Of a stretch of 52,817 bases of DNA, positions 7,608 through 15,966 are shown in pieces. Both the position numbers and the translations under genes were made by a program. Every line of letters starts with the position of its first letter. The first letter of the stretch is position 1. Source of the stretch: CAZSHG01 sp964606695 [NCBI: uncultured bacterium] (GTDB taxonomy: Bacteria; UBP14; UBA6098); assembly GCA_964606695.1 (NCBI GenBank), contig CAZSHG010000022.1, forward strand, positions 1 through 52,817, in the 5' to 3' direction. The notes beneath the pieces are model-generated. The model did not search any database. It saw only the letters and a program-made list of their open reading frames with translations, and was not told the DNA's origin.

Positions 7608-9899
7608 TTATTTCAACCCCATCCTTTTTTTCCATATATCATAAGTTCTTTTCATCCTGGTTAATGCATCTGAGTAAACCGAATCCACGTCTTCACGGGA
7701 CGTTGCCCATTCCAGCAGGGAATCTGCGGAGGACAGATCTCTCGTTGAAATCAGAGCGGCCAGACGATTCTTAAAATACGTCGTGTCGTCCGGTGAAAGG
7801 TTCATCGCTTTCTCAAAATATTCGGTTGCCCTTTCGGCATTTTTATTAATGGACATCGCCACGCCGAGATTATTGTAGCAATCCCCCGAATCGGCACCGT
7901 ATTCGAGTGCTTTCTGAAAAGCCGGGATCGAAACCTCCGTTAACTGCATCCTGTTGTGTTCGATGCCCCAGTTGAACCATAAAATGGGATTCTCGGGATA
8001 AAGCGTATGCGCGGCCTTGAATAATTTCTCGAGATCATCGAACTCCAGAAGGTAAATATAGTAGCTGAGATACCTGCAAATCCCCTCGACTTCGGCGTCG
8101 CTCTTGTCGTGCCGATCGAGAAGGGATTCCAGCGAATCCTCATCTCCCTCTTCCTTCAAACGCACAATTTCCCTGAGGAATTCGTCTATCTCGGCTTTGC
8201 TGTTGTTCCTCAAGAATTCCCGCAAACATGTCGTATCGACCTCAAAAACCCGCGTTACAGGTTCCCTCGTCTCGTAAACCTGATGAACACAATCCTGATA
8301 CCGGGCTAAACCGGGTTTGATATAGTTCTTCGTGACCATGTAAATCGGATCGATTATCACATGGGTCATTTTATTATCCAGAGCCCATTCCCACATCGAA
8401 TCGATTTCGGTCTCCCGAAGTTCGCGTTCCCGAAGTCTCCCTTCCCTTTTGATAATATTCTCCCAATACTGTGGCGTAACGCAAGCTCTTTCGGAGTAAT
8501 AATAAGACGTTCTTTGTTGCGAAGCCATGATTACGGCTTCTTCGGGTAAATTCTGCCTTATCCATTCGCAGGCGTGGTATAATCTATGGAGTTCGGCGCA
8601 ATTGGCATAGCGGTTGGTTACTACGAGGGCGTGGGGAGGTTTTATTCCCTTGCGAGCGATACGCCTTGTCACAGAAGTCTCGTTAACGACCATGAAATAA
8701 TTGGGTAACGCCAGAGCTATAATAACGATTGCAAATACGGTCGAAATTATTTTTCTGAAACGCGGCTTTCCCCCAAATATGCCTACGATAAACTTGAAAC
8801 CCATTATCACCGACATTAAAAACCAGGGGTATATTTCCATCATGTAACGTATGCCGTTAGACAGAAAAATGCAGATAATAGCGAAGTAAGATAACGCATA
8901 GAAATACGGGAAAGCCCTCTCGCGGTCCTTCAAGCCCCTGATTGCACCGATAATAAAGATGATAAAAATTGGAATACCCGTAAGGTATTCGTGAAGTCCT
9001 ACTCCAAAAAGAATCGCATTCCGGCGAAATAGGGAAAGGAACGGTAAAACCATGCGAGGAAACACAATAAAAGCATAGAAACCTATATTGAAAGCATATC
9101 TGGTGAAATAAGATTTCGTCTGGTAAATGTTTTTAGATATATCGTTTTTGACCTGAACCTGAACGGCATATTGAAAATCGCCGGAGACGATCTTCGGAAT
9201 TACCCATCCCCCGATAGCCGCACCTACTATTAGTGCGAAAATCACAGCTTTCAAGTATTTTTTCCGTAAAACTAACCAGAGGAAAATAGCTACAGTCAAA
9301 GGCGCGCCGGGGAGACGAACGTAAATCGAAACAACGGCCAAAATCGCCATGAGGTAAAAATATACGTCCCTGTCGTCTCTTAAATAAAGTAGAAAAAGAT
9401 ATACCGTCAACGTCGAAAAAAACAAAAACGGCGCTTCGGTCATCGTATAGGAGGCATAATAAACGATGAATTGAGATATCGAAGAAAGAATAGCAACGAA
9501 GAACGCCGTAGATCTACTGCAGTTCAGAAACTTCACGATAATAACAACAGCTATCACAACCGAAAGCCAAAAACAGAGCAAACTGAATATCTTTACGGCA
9601 ATCAAAGGTTTGGGATTACCGGTCAATTTCATTATGCCGGCGATTAGCAAAGGATAACCTGGCGCAACGATATTCTCCGGAGGATGACCGTAAGTGTCGA
9701 GTCGGACGTAACCATCCCCCTGATAAAGGGCTTTGCCGAGATTCATATAATGATAATTGTCGTCTATCTCCGAAGGTTGAGCGTTGAAGCTCATCGAAAT
9801 GAGAACAAGACTCAAAAGCGCGGTCATCAGGAGGAATTTCCAGAAAGGTTCATCCCGGGTCGCATCGATAATACCTTTTATTTTATTCCAATACTTCAT
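7608..9899 (-). CDS. Multi-span GT39-type glycosyltransferase with C-terminal TPRs
   Basis: A 763-aa membrane protein. The N-terminal half (about 20-400) has ten or so hydrophobic spans and the early acidic DDNYHYMNLGKALYQGDGY region with an APGYPLL motif, typical of the GT-C fold (GT39/ArnT/PMT-like) that moves sugars from polyprenyl phosphate onto proteins or lipids outside the cytoplasmic membrane. Residues about 430-580 are a soluble domain. Residues about 620-740 hold tetratricopeptide repeats (ILWFNWGIEHNR, CYNNLGVAMSINKNAERATEYFEKA). It is a single gene flanked by intergenic DNA. Substrate is unknown; many secreted proteins nearby could be targets. Confidence 0.82.
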   Translation of the reverse strand: MKYWNKIKGIIDATRDEPFWKFLLMTALLSLVLISMSFNAQPSEIDDNYHYMNLGKALYQGDGYVRLDTYGHPPENIVAPGYPLLIAGIMKLTGNPKPLIAVKIFSLLCFWLSVVIAVVIIVKFLNCSRSTAFFVAILSSISQFIVYYASYTMTEAPFLFFSTLTVYLFLLYLRDDRDVYFYLMAILAVVSIYVRLPGAPLTVAIFLWLVLRKKYLKAVIFALIVGAAIGGWVIPKIVSGDFQYAVQVQVKNDISKNIYQTKSYFTRYAFNIGFYAFIVFPRMVLPFLSLFRRNAILFGVGLHEYLTGIPIFIIFIIGAIRGLKDRERAFPYFYALSYFAIICIFLSNGIRYMMEIYPWFLMSVIMGFKFIVGIFGGKPRFRKIISTVFAIVIIALALPNYFMVVNETSVTRRIARKGIKPPHALVVTNRYANCAELHRLYHACEWIRQNLPEEAVIMASQQRTSYYYSERACVTPQYWENIIKREGRLRERELRETEIDSMWEWALDNKMTHVIIDPIYMVTKNYIKPGLARYQDCVHQVYETREPVTRVFEVDTTCLREFLRNNSKAEIDEFLREIVRLKEEGDEDSLESLLDRHDKSDAEVEGICRYLSYYIYLLEFDDLEKLFKAAHTLYPENPILWFNWGIEHNRMQLTEVSIPAFQKALEYGADSGDCYNNLGVAMSINKNAERATEYFEKAMNLSPDDTTYFKNRLAALISTRDLSSADSLLEWATSREDVDSVYSDALTRMKRTYDIWKKRMGLK

Positions 9900-10488
9900 A
9901 TCATTATCTAACCCTTACCTAAATAAAGGGATTTTTATCGCTTTTGTCAATAACAATACCAATAAAAAAGGACTATTTGTTTGACATGATTATATATAGA
10001 TGTTCGCAGAAAAGATTGGCAAAGGATATTGTGACTGGATTTTTTTCTTAAGAATAAATTGCTACTTATACCCGTAGATTAACGATCTAATCAGGATAAT
10101 ATTGCGGTTTACAAATGAGATCGATATTTACAGAGATTCTCGACGGCGATTCAAACGAACATCTATAAAGGCCGCTGGCGCGATACGTGCAACATAAAGA
10201 AAAGATGTGAATATAGCGGAGTAGTAGCACGGATCGTGACAGCGGCCAAATCCCAGGATGGCGCAGTTCTTGATTTCTTCAAAGAAGGATGAGACTAACC
10301 GTTATTGCTGACAAGAACTGTGACAGCCGGGTGACGCGGGAACGAACCTTAAAATGCATGAATAGACTCTCCTGGAAAAATGCTATAATGGGTAATCTAT
10401 AAAATCCCCTTGCTTAATCCGGGAATATCAGTAATAATTTAGTCCGTGTTTACGTTTACAAAATAGTCTTAACGATAGGAAAAAGGAA
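9900..10488. other. 589-bp intergenic region carrying a structured repeat
   Basis: No supported gene. The left part is AT-rich and contains -35-like TTGACA words for the leftward glycosyltransferase. The middle (10171-10346) is the two-hairpin repeat described separately, with a TATAAA box at 10164-10169 just before it. To its right lies a perfect TATAAT (10384-10389) without a good -35, then a TTGCTT...TAATAA pair around 10410-10440 that may drive xseB. Confidence 0.55.
10171..10346 (+). repeat. Two-hairpin structured repeat, copy 1 (candidate ncRNA)
   Basis: Hairpin A pairs 10171-10190 with 10227-10246 (20 nt arms, 36-nt loop). Hairpin B pairs 10259-10272 with 10312-10325 (14 nt arms, 39-nt loop). 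A conserved tail ends with AACGAA at 10346. Both hairpins share the flanks TGGCGC on the 5' arm and GTGACA on the 3' arm, which leaves the same G-A mismatch and G-U pair in each helix. The second copy is at 30603-30776. The distal part of stem A differs between copies while staying paired, which is evidence for selection on structure. TATAAA lies directly upstream, so the element may be transcribed rightward; the strand is inferred from this. Confidence 0.7.
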
Positions 10489-10800
10489 ATGTCAAATCTA
10501 TTCGGCGAAAACGAAGAAAAGAAAGATAAAGAAGTCCCGGAAGAAGAATCCGCTAATAATGAGTATGATTTCGAAGAACCCCAATCGTTTGAGAACGGTA
10601 TCGAACGTCTGGAAAATCTGGTTCAAGAACTCGAATCGGGTTCGATTGGATTACAGGAATCGCTCCTGCTGTATAAGGAAGCCCGAAAACTGGCCGCATG
10701 GTGCTATAACAAACTAACAGCCTTCCAGGGCGAGTTAAAGACCCTGGGACTCAGCGAAGGTGGCGAATTTACTCTGGATGACCTTCCGCCAGTTGAATAA
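10489..10800 (+). CDS. xseB: Exodeoxyribonuclease VII small subunit
   Basis: A 103-aa protein whose residues 32-95 match XseB: FENGIERLENLVQELESG, then LQESLLLYKEARKLA and a closing helix. It partners with XseA in the nuclease that trims single-stranded DNA ends. The first 30 residues are an acidic, low-complexity extension. No xseA gene is in the window. The stop codon is followed after one base by the ATG of the Omp85 gene, so the two are cotranscribed. AAAAGGA serves as ribosome site. Confidence 0.9.
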   Translation: MSNLFGENEEKKDKEVPEEESANNEYDFEEPQSFENGIERLENLVQELESGSIGLQESLLLYKEARKLAAWCYNKLTAFQGELKTLGLSEGGEFTLDDLPPVE

Positions 10801-10801
10801 A

Positions 10802-12367
10802 ATGCTCCACACCCTGTTCCTTCTATCCGTCTTTTTTGTGTCGGCACAGGATGTCCGCTATATCGACATAATCGTCGAACCGCCATTCGAATGCCCGGAA
10901 GATTATTGGGGACCTTATGATTATAGATGGGTGTATGACCTCGGTAACTATCTTCATATAAGAACAAAACCCGCGACAGTAAAAAGATTCCTTCCTTTCG
11001 GGATTGGCGATACGATAACTCCCGAACTTGCATTCGAAACCGAAAGAAGGCTCAGAAAGACCAATTTCATAGCCGAGGCGAAAGTGGAATCCTTCGGCAC
11101 GGATAGCGGGGAAACTGCGCAGGTAATTGTCCAGGATTTATGGACGACGGAATTATCGCCGACACTATCATACGAGGGAAGCGTTTACGAATGGGGAATC
11201 GAATTCGAGGAGGTTAATCTGCTTGGATACGGCATCGAGATCAATGGCAACTTCCGCCATGACGAAGACTACGATAATTGGCGAGTCGGTCTGAGGTTAC
11301 CTAAAATCCTTCCGTTGGATTCCGATTTATCGATTTATTATTCCGATGCTACGGAGGTTATCGGCCCGAATAGCGCAGGAATAAGGATCAACCGCGAAAG
11401 ACGACGAGATTCCGATAAATATATTTTTAAAATGGGCGTTTTTACTTCAGGTGGCGAATACCCTATATGGTATGACAGCCACGTCAAAGGGCCGGATTAT
11501 AAAATCGACGACGAAGGACAATATATAGGTGGAAAATACCTTGTAACAGAGAAATTTGGAATTGGAACAGGCTTTTCAAATCTATCGCTAAAAAGGGAGA
11601 AGATTGGAGATTATCCTGAAGCCGAAGATTACTACAGCAGGAAACTACGAGTCGCGACGGCAGGATTTAGTTTAGTGGATAGAGCCTATTATACCGAAAC
11701 CGACGTGGACGCTTTTGGCAGAACGGAGGATATTCCCTACGGTGTTGCTATCAATCTGGAAGGCGGAATCGGCCCGGATAATATGTCCCCCTATGCCCGC
11801 CTCAAGGGAATCGTGGAAATTCCAGTGGGGCCGATTTACGGATCGTTTTCGGCCAGTTTCATTAGATATTCCCAAATGGAATCCTATTCGGCGTCATTCA
11901 GGTTCTTCTCGGATAAATTCCTCTGGAGTCGTATTGCAGGACGTTGCTTTTATGGGACTCTATCAGGCGAGCCGCCCGAATCTTTCTATAAAATAGACGG
12001 TCAAACGTGCTTGCGAGGGTATCAAACATATACACAAACCGGCGATAGAACGTTATTCGGGAACCTGGAATACAGACTATTCACGCCTTATGAGTTGTTT
12101 TCGATAAGATTCGGAGCCTGTGCCTTCTTCGATTTTGGAACGGCATGGGATAATTCGAAGGAATATATCGATTTGAGTAATATCGGAAATGAAATTATCG
12201 GAGATTACGGGATCGAATTGAGATTCGGCTCGACAAGTAGCACAACCGGGCAGATTCTACGCGTAAGCGTAGCGCGGACATTCGATTATACCTGGGAATT
12301 CGAGTTATCGTCTGGACAGCTTTTTGGAACCTATTTCGACATGGAACACAGGGTTCCATTACCCTGA
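10802..12367 (+). CDS. Omp85/BamA-like outer-membrane protein (surface antigen D15)
   Basis: The ATG at 10802 is chosen over an upstream in-frame ATG because it gives a clean signal peptide (LFLLSVFFVSAQ) and starts one base after the xseB stop. The 521-aa product has one POTRA-like domain (about residues 35-120, with FGIGDTITPELAFETERRLRKT in two parts) and then a beta-barrel of alternating strands. The conserved barrel hairpin RGYQTYTQTGDRTLFGNLEYR (split: RGYQTYTQ, then GDRTLFGNLEYR) matches the BamA loop-6 RGF/RGY motif. With one POTRA it is a small Omp85 member, not BamA itself. Likely role: insertion or translocation of proteins at the outer membrane. Confidence 0.82.
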   Translation: MLHTLFLLSVFFVSAQDVRYIDIIVEPPFECPEDYWGPYDYRWVYDLGNYLHIRTKPATVKRFLPFGIGDTITPELAFETERRLRKTNFIAEAKVESFGTDSGETAQVIVQDLWTTELSPTLSYEGSVYEWGIEFEEVNLLGYGIEINGNFRHDEDYDNWRVGLRLPKILPLDSDLSIYYSDATEVIGPNSAGIRINRERRRDSDKYIFKMGVFTSGGEYPIWYDSHVKGPDYKIDDEGQYIGGKYLVTEKFGIGTGFSNLSLKREKIGDYPEAEDYYSRKLRVATAGFSLVDRAYYTETDVDAFGRTEDIPYGVAINLEGGIGPDNMSPYARLKGIVEIPVGPIYGSFSASFIRYSQMESYSASFRFFSDKFLWSRIAGRCFYGTLSGEPPESFYKIDGQTCLRGYQTYTQTGDRTLFGNLEYRLFTPYELFSIRFGACAFFDFGTAWDNSKEYIDLSNIGNEIIGDYGIELRFGSTSSTTGQILRVSVARTFDYTWEFELSSGQLFGTYFDMEHRVPLP

Positions 12368-13045
12368 TTATCTTCTTCGGGAAAGTAAAATCATCCGTAA
12401 TAACTGCATTATCGCCATCGCTGTGGCCGCCACGTATGTCATAGCCGCCGCTCCAAGCACTTTCCTCGCGCCTTCTAATTCCCCCGCCGAAAGATACCCA
12501 CCTTTCTGAAGGTGAATAGCCGCACGCCTGGAAGCATCATATTCCACGGGCAAAGTTATCATCTGAAATAACACCGCGCCCGAGAAAAGGAAAATCCCTA
12601 TTTGAACAAGCATCTGTGTCCTCATAAGAAAACCCAATATAAAAATCGGCCAGGCCATCCAGGAACCGAAACGCACTACCGGAACAATCGAATTGCGGAA
12701 AGCAAGCGGAAAATAGCCCTTCGCATGTTGAATAGCGTGGCCGACTTCATGCGCCGCAATGCCGACCGCCGCTATACTGTAGGAATTGTAAATTCCTCCC
12801 GATAACCTTAGTTTGCGAGATCGAGGATCGTAATGGTCGGTCAAATTGCCACCGACCTGTTCGATTTCGACGTCATTCAGTCCTGCCGAATCCAGTAAAC
12901 TTCGGGCTACATTAGACCCCGTCAATCCCCGTGAAGTCTCGATACGCGAATATTCACCGTATGTCCGAGATAGCTTATTTTGAGCCCAGATAGCTAAAAT
13001 AAGAGCCGGTATAAGCAGTATGAATGTCGGATCCAGGAAAAACAT
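12368..13045 (-). CDS. Neutral zinc metallopeptidase, membrane-bound
   Basis: A 225-aa protein of the Zn_peptidase_2 (YugP-like) family. The active site HEVGHAIQH is at residues 99-107. Hydrophobic spans are at about 5-22, 125-165 and 195-215, so it is an integral membrane peptidase, presumably with its active site in the cytoplasm. Substrate unknown. It is the last gene of the mutS2 operon, 6 nt after the tautomerase gene. Its stop codon directly abuts the stop of the convergent Omp85 gene with no base between them. Confidence 0.9.
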   Translation of the reverse strand: MFFLDPTFILLIPALILAIWAQNKLSRTYGEYSRIETSRGLTGSNVARSLLDSAGLNDVEIEQVGGNLTDHYDPRSRKLRLSGGIYNSYSIAAVGIAAHEVGHAIQHAKGYFPLAFRNSIVPVVRFGSWMAWPIFILGFLMRTQMLVQIGIFLFSGAVLFQMITLPVEYDASRRAAIHLQKGGYLSAGELEGARKVLGAAAMTYVAATAMAIMQLLRMILLSRRR

Positions 13046-13051
13046 TGTTAC

Positions 13052-13405
13052 TTACAATGAAGCAAAGGTCTTACCGTTATAGCCCCAGTTTTCCCGAATA
13101 TACTCCCGAAAAACGACGTAAATATTGTCCTTTACAGCGATATCATGATTACCGGCTATATCGGACAAACCTCCGGTCAATTCATCCTTTTGCGCCAGAT
13201 TTAAATTGCCTAATTGCGAGAATTCAAACAGGGCGCACTCGTATCTATCGCCGAGTCGCAAATATTCTCCGTCAACGACTATGACCATTATGTATGACGC
13301 CGGTTTGCCCGTAACCGATTTCACGAAGTCGATAATATCCCCCGATATTTTCTTCTTTTCCTCGTCGCTAAGTTCCTTTGGGCAGTATAGTTTGGTCAGT
13401 GGCAT
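13052..13405 (-). CDS. MIF-like tautomerase superfamily protein
   Basis: A 117-aa protein of the macrophage migration inhibitory factor/tautomerase fold. It begins MPLTKLY, so removal of Met would expose the catalytic proline, and it carries the GKPASYIMV segment typical of MIF (about residues 33-41). Length matches the family. A bacterial substrate is not known; phenylpyruvate-like enol-keto tautomerisation is the family activity. It sits between mutS2 (9 nt upstream) and the zinc peptidase, with AGGAGA as ribosome site. Confidence 0.82.
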   Translation of the reverse strand: MPLTKLYCPKELSDEEKKKISGDIIDFVKSVTGKPASYIMVIVVDGEYLRLGDRYECALFEFSQLGNLNLAQKDELTGGLSDIAGNHDIAVKDNIYVVFREYIRENWGYNGKTFASL

Positions 13406-13414
13406 TGTTATCTC

Positions 13415-15814
13415 CTATTTCTTCTTGATATTTAAGTGAACGATTGTTGCGCCGTCGCCGCCTTCGTGCATTTCCGCGATCTTCCACTCCTTAATCCTTT
13501 TATCTCTGGATAATTTCTCCCTTATTTTGTCACGTAATGCGCCGGTTCCCTTGCCGTGGATAACATTTAAGCGGGGCATCTGGACTACAAGCGCGTCGGT
13601 TATCCACCTGTCTATTTCGCCCCAGGCCTGCTGGAAATTCATACCGCGGACGTCTTTAGCTATTGGCACCTGAGGACTTTCATATCTAAGGTTCTTCGAT
13701 TTTACCTTTTCTTTTCCCTTTTCCTTCGGTTCCATCGCCGCACTGGAATGCATCCTGACTTTCAGCCCGTCGATTTCGACGGTTATGTAACCTTGGCTAT
13801 CCGTTTCCCTGACCACAATACCGTGTTTCTGCATTCGATAGAGCCATACGCGGTCGCCCTTATTTAATTTATGCGCAGGGCCACGTTTCTGTTTCTTCTC
13901 CTTTTTTACTTCGCCTAACTTTTCCTTGACCGTCTCACGTGCCTTTTTCGCGGCTTCCTCGGCCTTACGATAAGAACGAAGTTGTTCGTCGATTTTACGT
14001 TTTTCGATTGCCAGCTCTCGTTCGAGCATCTCCAGTTTATCGTCCTCGTATCGTTTACGGAGTTCTTCCAGCTTATGTTCGCGTTCCCGATTGCTTTTAA
14101 TAAGTGCGTTCAGAGTTTCGCGGTCGTTTTCGATCGAGCGTAGCTCTGCCCGGCTTTTCGCTACTAAGTTTTCGGCATCTTGAGTCTTATTCTGCAAATC
14201 GGCTATCAATCTATCTATATGCGAACCTTCTTCGCCGATGAGCTTTTTCCCACGGTCGAGGATATTGTCCGAAAGCCCCAGCCGTCGGGCTATTTCGAAT
14301 GCCCACGATCGTCCCGGCGCGCCTGTTTTCATTGTATATGTCGGTTGTAGTCTTTCCTGATCGAAGACCATAGCGCCGTTTTCCACGCCCTCGGTTGCGA
14401 CGGCGAGGGCCTTTAATCCACCGAGATGGGTCGTAACAAGGACATAGCTGTCGCGGTCGATTAATTCCTCCAATAGGGCGCGCGATAGGGGAGTTCCCTC
14501 CTCGGGATCGGTAGCGCTACCTAATTCGTCTATTAAAACGAGTGAATTTCCGTCCGCGCTATCGATTGCTTCCTGCCATCGCTTGACATGCGACGCGAAG
14601 CTGGACAGCGAATCGTCGATGGACTGCTCGTCGCCGATATCGGCGAAAATCGCCGAGAGATGTGGAATTTTCGATCTCGAATCCGCCGGGATAGGCAGGC
14701 CGCTGTTGGCCATTGCACACAATAATCCGCAGGTCTTCAGCGCGACCGTTTTACCTCCCATATTGGGCCCGGTTATCACGAGAGACCTATGACCCTCCGG
14801 CAGATCCAGATCGAGCGGCACAACCTTAAAATCCGGGATTTCTTCCTCTTCGATTAAGAGTAATGGGTGACGCGCCTGTATCAACGTAAAATCCTCAGAT
14901 TCACCGTAAATAGGCGACGTAGCGTCGAAACGACGGGACATTCTGGCGCAAGCCACCAGAAAATCCACCTGAGATAGTATCAGAACGTTATTTTCAAGTT
15001 TCTTCGAATGGGCATCGACCATCTCGGTTAGTAACCTGAGTATCCGTTCGCGTTCGGCCTTTTCGGCTAATTCGAGTTCTCGCAACTCGTTGTTCATCTC
15101 GACTACTGGAAGCGGCTCGATAAAAAGCGTAACTCCGCTGGCCGATCTGTCGTGGATTACGCCCTGTATCTCAGCCTTGTGTTCAATCTTGACCGGCAGG
15201 ACGAATCTGCCGTTTCGTAGTGTGATTAGTTCTTCCTGTAGATATTTCTCGTATTTGGGATTATGAAGATAGCTCTCCAGTTTTTCCTGTAGTTTATCGT
15301 GGATAATATTTCGTCGCTTGCGGAGGTCTTTTAACAGAGATGTGGCATCTTCGAGCAATTCTCCGGGCGCGACGATCATCTCCGCAATACGGTTGCCCAG
15401 TCCGGGGATTTCCTCGATAGATTCGAGAAGAGACCGAAGATGGGGGCGATTTTCGCATCCCCTGCGTGCAAATTTCGCAAGCCTGTTGGAAAGATCCGCT
15501 ACAAGACCGACTTTCCAGAGGTCTTCCGGTTCGAGGACGCCTTCCTTCGTCGCCAGTTTAATCTGTTTGCGAACGTCGTATATACCGCCGAGATCGGGTT
15601 GCCCCGATTTGCGCAGGGATTCCATTATTTCGCCTATCAATGTCAACCTCGCCCGAATCAGTTCGGGATCGTCGAGCGGACTGAGTTCGTTGGCGGCTTC
15701 CTGCCCAAGTTCCGAATTACATAAGGACGAAATTATCACCTTAATTCTGTTGTATTCGAGAACCTCGAGTGCGTGTTCGGTTGCCTGTCTTTTCGTTAAG
15801 TCTTCGAAATCCAT
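13415..15814 (-). CDS. mutS2: Endonuclease MutS2
   Basis: A 799-aa MutS2 with all parts: core domains (residues 1-320), the ABC-type ATPase with Walker A GPNMGGKT (about 345) and Walker B VLIDELGSATDPEEG (about 427), a long coiled coil (about 515-640), a KOW-like basic region, and a C-terminal Smr nuclease domain (about 720-799) with DVRGM and VIHGKGTGALR. MutS2 suppresses recombination, and in some bacteria also rescues collided ribosomes. CAGGAGA precedes the ATG. It leads an operon with the tautomerase and zinc peptidase. Confidence 0.97.
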   Translation of the reverse strand: MDFEDLTKRQATEHALEVLEYNRIKVIISSLCNSELGQEAANELSPLDDPELIRARLTLIGEIMESLRKSGQPDLGGIYDVRKQIKLATKEGVLEPEDLWKVGLVADLSNRLAKFARRGCENRPHLRSLLESIEEIPGLGNRIAEMIVAPGELLEDATSLLKDLRKRRNIIHDKLQEKLESYLHNPKYEKYLQEELITLRNGRFVLPVKIEHKAEIQGVIHDRSASGVTLFIEPLPVVEMNNELRELELAEKAERERILRLLTEMVDAHSKKLENNVLILSQVDFLVACARMSRRFDATSPIYGESEDFTLIQARHPLLLIEEEEIPDFKVVPLDLDLPEGHRSLVITGPNMGGKTVALKTCGLLCAMANSGLPIPADSRSKIPHLSAIFADIGDEQSIDDSLSSFASHVKRWQEAIDSADGNSLVLIDELGSATDPEEGTPLSRALLEELIDRDSYVLVTTHLGGLKALAVATEGVENGAMVFDQERLQPTYTMKTGAPGRSWAFEIARRLGLSDNILDRGKKLIGEEGSHIDRLIADLQNKTQDAENLVAKSRAELRSIENDRETLNALIKSNREREHKLEELRKRYEDDKLEMLERELAIEKRKIDEQLRSYRKAEEAAKKARETVKEKLGEVKKEKKQKRGPAHKLNKGDRVWLYRMQKHGIVVRETDSQGYITVEIDGLKVRMHSSAAMEPKEKGKEKVKSKNLRYESPQVPIAKDVRGMNFQQAWGEIDRWITDALVVQMPRLNVIHGKGTGALRDKIREKLSRDKRIKEWKIAEMHEGGDGATIVHLNIKKK

Positions 15815-15966
15815 AGTAGCAATCTCCTGATAAGTCAGGACTAAATAATATAATAGAATTCGATTATTTCAAGGTATTTTGTCAAGAAATCGAAATCTAA
15901 AAATTCCATTTGCGCGTTGGGGAAATGAGTTGCTAATTGTTATCGAAAAAAAATGAACGGAGGAAT

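Noticed and set aside
9999-10079. 25-codon ORF starting near 10000 after a TTGACA word
   Set aside because: Too short, no ribosome site, hydrophobic nonsense-like end, and no sign of conservation.
10171-10346. Integron attC site or retron RNA
   Set aside because: There is no integrase or reverse transcriptase in the window, and the conserved ends do not match the attC RYYYAAC/GTTRRRY boxes.
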